From JAKLFA01 sp964450385 (GTDB taxonomy: Bacteria > Omnitrophota > Gorgyraeia > Zapsychrales > JANLHA01), in the NCBI GenBank assembly GCA_964450385.1, contig CAYVEC010000007.1, positions 9,828-73,827 on the forward strand: a DNA stretch of 64,000 bases. The letters are read 5' to 3'. The notes beneath the pieces were generated by a model. It saw only the letters and a program-made list of their open reading frames with translations. It was not told the DNA's origin and did not search any database. Within the stretch, counting starts at the first letter, position 1; each line of letters begins with the position of its first letter. The position numbers were made by a program, and so were the translations under genes. This document shows, in pieces, positions 60,203-64,000 of the stretch.

Positions 60203-61879
60203 GTGGACGGCAACATTTACTTTTTGATGATCGGCGGACTCGGCTTCTTTTTTTATGGGATGCGCACGATGTCCGAAGGGCTCAAAAAGGTTGCCGGCGA
60301 ACGGTTAAAATCCTTCCTCCACATGGCCACACGGGTTCCGATCGTCGGGGTTCTCATCGGAACTCTCATTACCTGTCTTATTCAGTCCTCGAGCGCGACC
60401 ACGGTCATGGTCGTGGGTTTTGTCAACGCGGGAATGATCGGGCTCACCCAGGCGATCAGCGTGATCATCGGGGCGAACATCGGGACCACCTGTACCGCCT
60501 GGCTGGTGTCATCCATGTCGGTCTTTAAGGTGACGCAGTACGCGTTACCGGCTGTGGGGTTTGGTTTCCTCATGATGGCCTTTGGTCCATCGCGAAAGAC
60601 CAAGTTTTGGGGTGAGGTCATGCTTGGGTTCGGCATGCTCTTTATCGGACTTGGGCTCATGGGCGACGCCTTTGAACCGTTGAAGGGCAATCAGCAATTC
60701 AAGGATTTTTTGGTCCTTTTTTCGAAGCGGCCGATCCTGGGCGTCGTGGCAGGGATGATCTTCACCATGGTCCTGCAGAGCTCATCAGCCACGATCGCGA
60801 TCGTCCAGGTCATGGCCCTCAATGGCCTCATCTCACTTCCGGCCGCGATCCCGATCATCTTGGGTGACAACATTGGGACCACGATCACCGCGCAATTGGC
60901 GGCCTTAGGGTCCAACAAGAACGCGCGGCGCGCGGCCATGGCGCATACAATGTTCAACGTGATCGGGGTTTCTTATATGCTGGTTTTTGTTTATCTTGGC
61001 TGGTATGAACGCCTGATCCATTGGCTCATGCCCGGCGAGGTCACGACAAAAAGTGTTATGGCTTATATTGCCTTGGCGCATTCTGGCTTTAATGTGGTGA
61101 ATGCCATTGTGTTTTTGCCGTTTATCGGTTGGCTGGAGAAGGTCACATTGCTCATTATTCCCAAAACGAAGGGTCAGGATGAATTCGGGGTACAATATCT
61201 TGAAAAGCATTTGCTCAATACCCCGACTCTGGCGCTCCAGCAGGTCTATAAAGAGATCGCCTACATGCTCAACGTCGCCGAGAAGTCGATCGTCCAGGCG
61301 GTTCAGGGCTTTATGGAACACAATGAGGGGATGCTTGATAAGGCCCTCAAATATGAACGGGCCACGGATGATCTTCAGTCTGAGATCACGCAATATGTCA
61401 TCGACCTCTCGCAGCACCAGCTTCTGCCCGAGGAATCACAGGAGATTCCGGTCCTCCTTCATAATGTGAATGACATCGAGCGTATGGGTGATCACGCGAA
61501 AAATATTGCTGAATTAGCCCAGGCGCGCATCGATGACGAGGTTCGGTTTTCCGAAGAAGCCCTGGCGGATTTTAATACGATCTGGAAAGAGCTTCACGAT
61601 ATGCTGGATAAGACGAAGAAGGCGTTGAAGAATAATAGCGAACAGTTCGCCATTCAGGCCCTTGAGCACGAGAGCCGGATCAATGATATGCAGGTGAAGA
61701 TGAAAGAGGCGCATATCAACCGCCTGAACTGCGGGGCCTGTCCGTTGAAGGCGAATTATGTCTTTTTGGATTTTATTGATAATGTTGAAAAGATCGCGGA
61801 TCATTTGACGAATATTGCGCAGGGCGTCATCGGTAAGATGCAGTGGCAGGCCTATAGGCGGAAAAATATTGTGGATTGA
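60203..61879 (+). CDS. Na+/phosphate cotransporter with C-terminal PhoU-like domain
   Basis: Starting at GTG 60203 after AGGAGGCC, the 558-residue protein has two inverted NptA repeats with the typical QSSSATT and QSSSATI motifs, eight membrane segments, and a helical PhoU-like C-terminal domain (residues 360-550). Such proteins move phosphate with sodium and are often linked to Pho regulation. It is the second phosphate transporter in this window, beside pstSCAB, and the gene just upstream is a PilZ protein. Confidence 0.9.
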   Translation: MDGNIYFLMIGGLGFFFYGMRTMSEGLKKVAGERLKSFLHMATRVPIVGVLIGTLITCLIQSSSATTVMVVGFVNAGMIGLTQAISVIIGANIGTTCTAWLVSSMSVFKVTQYALPAVGFGFLMMAFGPSRKTKFWGEVMLGFGMLFIGLGLMGDAFEPLKGNQQFKDFLVLFSKRPILGVVAGMIFTMVLQSSSATIAIVQVMALNGLISLPAAIPIILGDNIGTTITAQLAALGSNKNARRAAMAHTMFNVIGVSYMLVFVYLGWYERLIHWLMPGEVTTKSVMAYIALAHSGFNVVNAIVFLPFIGWLEKVTLLIIPKTKGQDEFGVQYLEKHLLNTPTLALQQVYKEIAYMLNVAEKSIVQAVQGFMEHNEGMLDKALKYERATDDLQSEITQYVIDLSQHQLLPEESQEIPVLLHNVNDIERMGDHAKNIAELAQARIDDEVRFSEEALADFNTIWKELHDMLDKTKKALKNNSEQFAIQALEHESRINDMQVKMKEAHINRLNCGACPLKANYVFLDFIDNVEKIADHLTNIAQGVIGKMQWQAYRRKNIVD

Positions 61880-61919
61880 CCCGGGGCGCGTTCGGCGCCT
61901 ATCGGTCGCGGAGAGGGAT

Positions 61920-62459
61920 GTGGATATTGTTCCGGTCATTCAAGCGCGTCGAACGATCAGGGAGTTCGCCGCGGTGCCTGTCACTGACGATGAGACCACG
62001 ACTCTTTTAGACGCTGCCCGACGCGCGCCATCCTGGGCAAATATTCAGCCGTGGGATTTTATTGTGGTGCGGGACCCGCTTGTGCGGGATCAAATAGTAG
62101 ATCTCTATAGCCTGACGAATCCCGCCCGGTCCTGTTCCCAACACGCCTCGGTCCTCATCGTTGTTTGTGCTCGCAAAAATTCTTCGGGATTCAAGAACGG
62201 CCGTTCCGTAACATCCTTTGAACACTGGTACCTATTTGATCTGGGGTGCGCTGTGGAGAACATGGCCCTCCAGGCCGCGGCCATGGGTCTTTCGATTGTT
62301 ATTGTCGGGTCGCTTGATCACAGGCGCTGTGGCGAGTTCCTTGGTGTACCGGAAACCCATCAGGTTGTGGCGGCCCTGCCCGTCGGGCGGCCCGCGGTTG
62401 AAAAACCGCCGACCCCGCGCAGGGCATTATCCGATATCACGCATTACGAAAAATTTTAA
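61920..62459 (+). CDS. Nitroreductase-family protein
   Basis: I place the start at GTG 61920 with GGAGAGGG at 61910-61917. The 179 residues have the FMN-binding start QARRTIREF (as R-S-V-R-x-F in nitroreductases), PSWANIQPW, FDLGCAVENMALQAAAMGL and LPVGRP. It reduces an unknown substrate with NAD(P)H. It is the last gene of the + strand block before the sigma factor region. Confidence 0.87.
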   Translation: MDIVPVIQARRTIREFAAVPVTDDETTTLLDAARRAPSWANIQPWDFIVVRDPLVRDQIVDLYSLTNPARSCSQHASVLIVVCARKNSSGFKNGRSVTSFEHWYLFDLGCAVENMALQAAAMGLSIVIVGSLDHRRCGEFLGVPETHQVVAALPVGRPAVEKPPTPRRALSDITHYEKF

Positions 62460-62496
62460 GAACATCAGAGGATCGAGAGGAGAGGTCCGATCGGGC

Positions 62497-62775
62497 TTAT
62501 TTTATGGCCTGATCCAGGGCGTGCTGCATCTCTTTTTTGCGTTTTGAAGCGAGGTGGTAGCGCGATGGGATCGCTAGGTCGCAGAACGCATCGATATAGT
62601 GAGATAAAACCGTTTGAAGACTTTTGATCTGGTTGAGACAGAAGACACAGGTGCGGCAGACGGCAAGATGAGTCTGGAGCTGCGCTTTTTCGGCCAGAGA
62701 GAGCTCCTGCTCAAAGCCCTTTGACATAAGACGGGTTGCTTGTTTACATGAAATCAAGGGATCGTTGTTAGTCAT
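62497..62775 (-). CDS. Zinc-binding anti-sigma factor (ZAS/zf-HC2)
   Basis: The 92-residue minus-strand protein is cytoplasmic with the ZAS motif HxxxCxxC (THLAVCRTC), typical of anti-sigma factors that hold an ECF sigma and release it under redox or metal stress. No membrane segment is seen, so it should sense in the cytoplasm. The start overlaps the sigma gene end by 8 bases, giving translational coupling. Confidence 0.82.
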   Translation of the reverse strand: MTNNDPLISCKQATRLMSKGFEQELSLAEKAQLQTHLAVCRTCVFCLNQIKSLQTVLSHYIDAFCDLAIPSRYHLASKRKKEMQHALDQAIK

Positions 62776-63370
62776 TCGTTGTCGAGGTGTTCTCGAACCA
62801 GTTTTTCTCCAGGCAGCCGCGAAGCTGAAGCCGGGCCCGGTGTAACATCACCCAAAGATTTGTCGGGGTGATGTTCAGAATATTACAAATTTCATCAGTC
62901 GACATCTTATCGATCTCGCGTAGGCTGAACGCCGATGAGGTCGCCTTGGGCAATTTTTTGAGACATTTTTCAAGAACGCCCCAAAATTCTTTATTTTTTG
63001 CCAATTCGCGCGGGTCCGCAGACCAATCAGAGGGGTATTTGAGCGGGTGCTCAGTCTGATCAAAGAAGGAATCGATCGTCATCGACTCTTCGTCATTCTG
63101 GAGCGATGAGACCGGTGTCTCGCGATATTTTTTTCGGTAGGTGTCAATGATTTTGTGCTTCAGGATGCCGATCAGCCAGGTCCGTTCGGAAGACTTCCCG
63201 GAAAAACTGTCGCGCGCCTTGAGCGCGGAGAGGAAGGTCTCTTGGACGGCATTCTCTGCCTCAAACGGATCTCGGAGGCGGCTTAATGCGAAACGATATA
63301 GAATATCGCCGTGAAGGTCGACCCAGTGGGTGGGATCAGAAAGCGGAGATGTCGAGTCGTTTTTAGTCAT
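62768..63370 (-). CDS. ECF-type sigma factor
   Basis: I start at ATG 63370 (GAGGAA upstream) rather than the longer frame at 63418. The 200-residue protein has sigma2 (ENAVQETFLSALKARDSF...ERTWLIGILKHKIIDTYRKKY) and sigma4 (STDEICNILNITPTNLWVMLHRARLQLRGCL), the form seen in ECFs paired with soluble ZAS proteins. It is followed by its anti-sigma. Divergent from it is a 51-residue lipoprotein gene that may be a target. Confidence 0.9.
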   Translation of the reverse strand: MTKNDSTSPLSDPTHWVDLHGDILYRFALSRLRDPFEAENAVQETFLSALKARDSFSGKSSERTWLIGILKHKIIDTYRKKYRETPVSSLQNDEESMTIDSFFDQTEHPLKYPSDWSADPRELAKNKEFWGVLEKCLKKLPKATSSAFSLREIDKMSTDEICNILNITPTNLWVMLHRARLQLRGCLEKNWFENTSTTND

Positions 63371-63501
63371 TTTTTGCTTAATGTTCCTCAATGTAGCAGG
63401 GAACAAAACCTTTGGCAAGGGAAAATATTTTTGTAATTAGCCCTCTTTCCCGACGACTACACAGTGATGAATAAAAGGAATGTTCATGAAAGGGGGACGA
63501 C

Positions 63502-63657
63502 ATGAAAAAACCTCATTGCTGCTCAAGACGTCGAGGACGGATCGCGGTGCTTCTTGTCCTCGTCGCCTTGACAGCCTACACGGCACCTCTTTATGCGTGT
63601 GGAGGAGGGGACTCGACGCCTCCTGAGACCGATGCTCAGGATAAGCCGTCGCACTGA
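63502..63657 (+). CDS. 51-residue small lipoprotein-like peptide
   Basis: ATG 63502 with AAGGGGGA upstream opens a 51-codon frame. A basic N-terminus (RRRGR) precedes a hydrophobic stretch (IAVLLVLVALTAY) and a lipobox-like PLYACGGGD with Cys33, leaving an 18-residue acidic mature tail after the modified Cys (GGGDSTPPETDAQDKPSH). The lipobox is imperfect (Tyr at -2). It is divergent from the ECF sigma factor gene and is followed by a long inverted repeat. No homologue recognised. Confidence 0.65.
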   Translation: MKKPHCCSRRRGRIAVLLVLVALTAYTAPLYACGGGDSTPPETDAQDKPSH

Positions 63658-63664
63658 TCTGGTC

Positions 63665-63728
63665 GGCAGGGATAGGTGGGGAGGCGGGGACTCGTCAATG
63701 AGTCCTGGACACTCCACTTATCCCTGCC
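63665..63728 (+). repeat. Long imperfect inverted repeat downstream of the small lipoprotein
   Basis: GGCAGGGATA (63665-63674) is perfectly complementary to TATCCCTGCC (63719-63728), and the pairing continues inward for about six more pairs including wobble. Inside, GGACTC (63688-63693) pairs with GAGTCC (63700-63705). No T run follows. Could be an mRNA 3'-end structure or a repeat element. Confidence 0.65.
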
Positions 63729-63871
63729 ACAGACTCCGAATCAAATAGTTATATAAGTATATATTTAATTTAAGCAACGCCTCGGAAAATCCTGCCGGGT
63801 CATTTACACAACCTTTTTATTATCAACATGTTGGATCATTTTTTGTTTTCTCCTTTTCTGCGGAAAGGATG

Positions 63872-63900
63872 TTGACGATAAAATCCTTAGATGCTACAAT
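63872..63900 (+). promoter_or_regulatory. Promoter of the tRNA-Pro gene
   Basis: TTGACG (63872-63877), 17-bp spacer and TACAAT (63895-63900), about 48 bases before the tRNA. The stretch 63729-63871 is A/T-rich with no gene. Confidence 0.65.
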
Positions 63901-63948
63901 AAGCCCTCATTTGTGATTTATTGTTAACTTTAATTCTTAAATGGTTGT

Positions 63949-64000
63949 CGGGAAGTAGCGCAGCTCGGCTAGCGCGCAACGTTCGGGACGTTGAGGCCGT
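63949..64000 (+). tRNA. tRNA-Pro (CGG anticodon), 3' part outside the window
   Basis: Acceptor strand CGGGAAG (63949-63955), TA at positions 8-9, D-stem GCGC...GCGC, anticodon stem CAACG/CGTTG with the seven-base loop TTCGGGA, anticodon CGG reading Pro codon CCG. The sequence is cut in the variable/T region at 64000. Confidence 0.9.

Noticed and set aside
1..64000. CRISPR arrays, prophage, insertion sequences
   Set aside because: I saw no regularly spaced repeats, transposase or integrase motifs, phage structural genes or terminal inverted repeats with target duplications.

Overview
The window is a G+C-rich chromosomal stretch from a free-living, Gram-negative-type bacterium. Evidence for an outer membrane is a porin, lipoproteins, a PEP-CTERM protein and a periplasmic PstS. 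Genes are densely packed and mostly on the + strand. I infer Omnitrophota (former candidate phylum OP3) or a close relative, for three reasons: the GH57/DUF4912 alpha-glucan cluster, the exported ~1900-residue multidomain protein whose N-terminal region resembles giant proteins I recall from that phylum, and the PEP-CTERM protein. No 16S gene is present, so the assignment is an inference. I saw no phage, insertion sequence, integron or CRISPR array.

Layout. 1-4 kb: gene tail, DUF2179 membrane protein, then the hcp - Rrf2 - ferredoxin operon (nitrosative/redox stress). 4-12 kb: PEP-CTERM protein, small exported protein, MazG-like, AhpD-like, alpha/beta hydrolase, GH94-like glycoside phosphorylase, rubrerythrin-VIT1 iron exporter, FmdB-like protein and DUF523/DUF1722 protein. 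12-22 kb: lipoprotein, PsbP-like anchored protein, PhoB/PhoR-type two-component system, then porin-pstSCAB-phoU behind a four-repeat Pho box, and a CBS protein. 22-25 kb: DtxR regulator-feoA-feoB behind a palindromic operator. 25-28 kb: dolichol-phosphate-mannose-synthase-like GT2 and a convergent ArnT-like GT. 27.5-39.8 kb: alpha-glucan locus: XRE regulator fused to a glycogen-binding CBM48, GT4 synthase, DUF4912 protein, GH57 branching enzyme, second GH57, and the exported giant protein.

40-50 kb: rpsO-pnp, ftsK, rodZ-like, rimO, pgsA, pgpA, BI-1 protein, thpR and pncC (both minus). 50.8-55.8 kb: FMN riboswitch and ribBA-ribH-nusB-PHP-ribD-ribE. 55.9-62.5 kb: a catalytically dead ketosynthase with fabG- and fabZ-like genes, BaiN-like flavoprotein, PilZ protein, Na/Pi cotransporter and nitroreductase. 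62.5-64 kb: ECF sigma/zinc anti-sigma pair, a divergent 51-residue lipoprotein, a long inverted repeat and a tRNA-Pro cut by the window end.

The most striking region is the alpha-glucan locus. Its regulator carries a carbohydrate-binding module of the type that senses glycogen, and its upstream region has five TGTTNAC copies. The giant protein appears to contain a circularly permuted alanine-dehydrogenase-like module that keeps key residues, followed by an alpha-glucan-phosphorylase-like module that has lost its PLP lysine. Other notable points: a ketosynthase lacking all three catalytic residues, three genes with TANNNT-N6-ATG starts that suggest leaderless mRNAs, and clear operators for Rrf2, PhoB, DtxR and LacI-type regulators.
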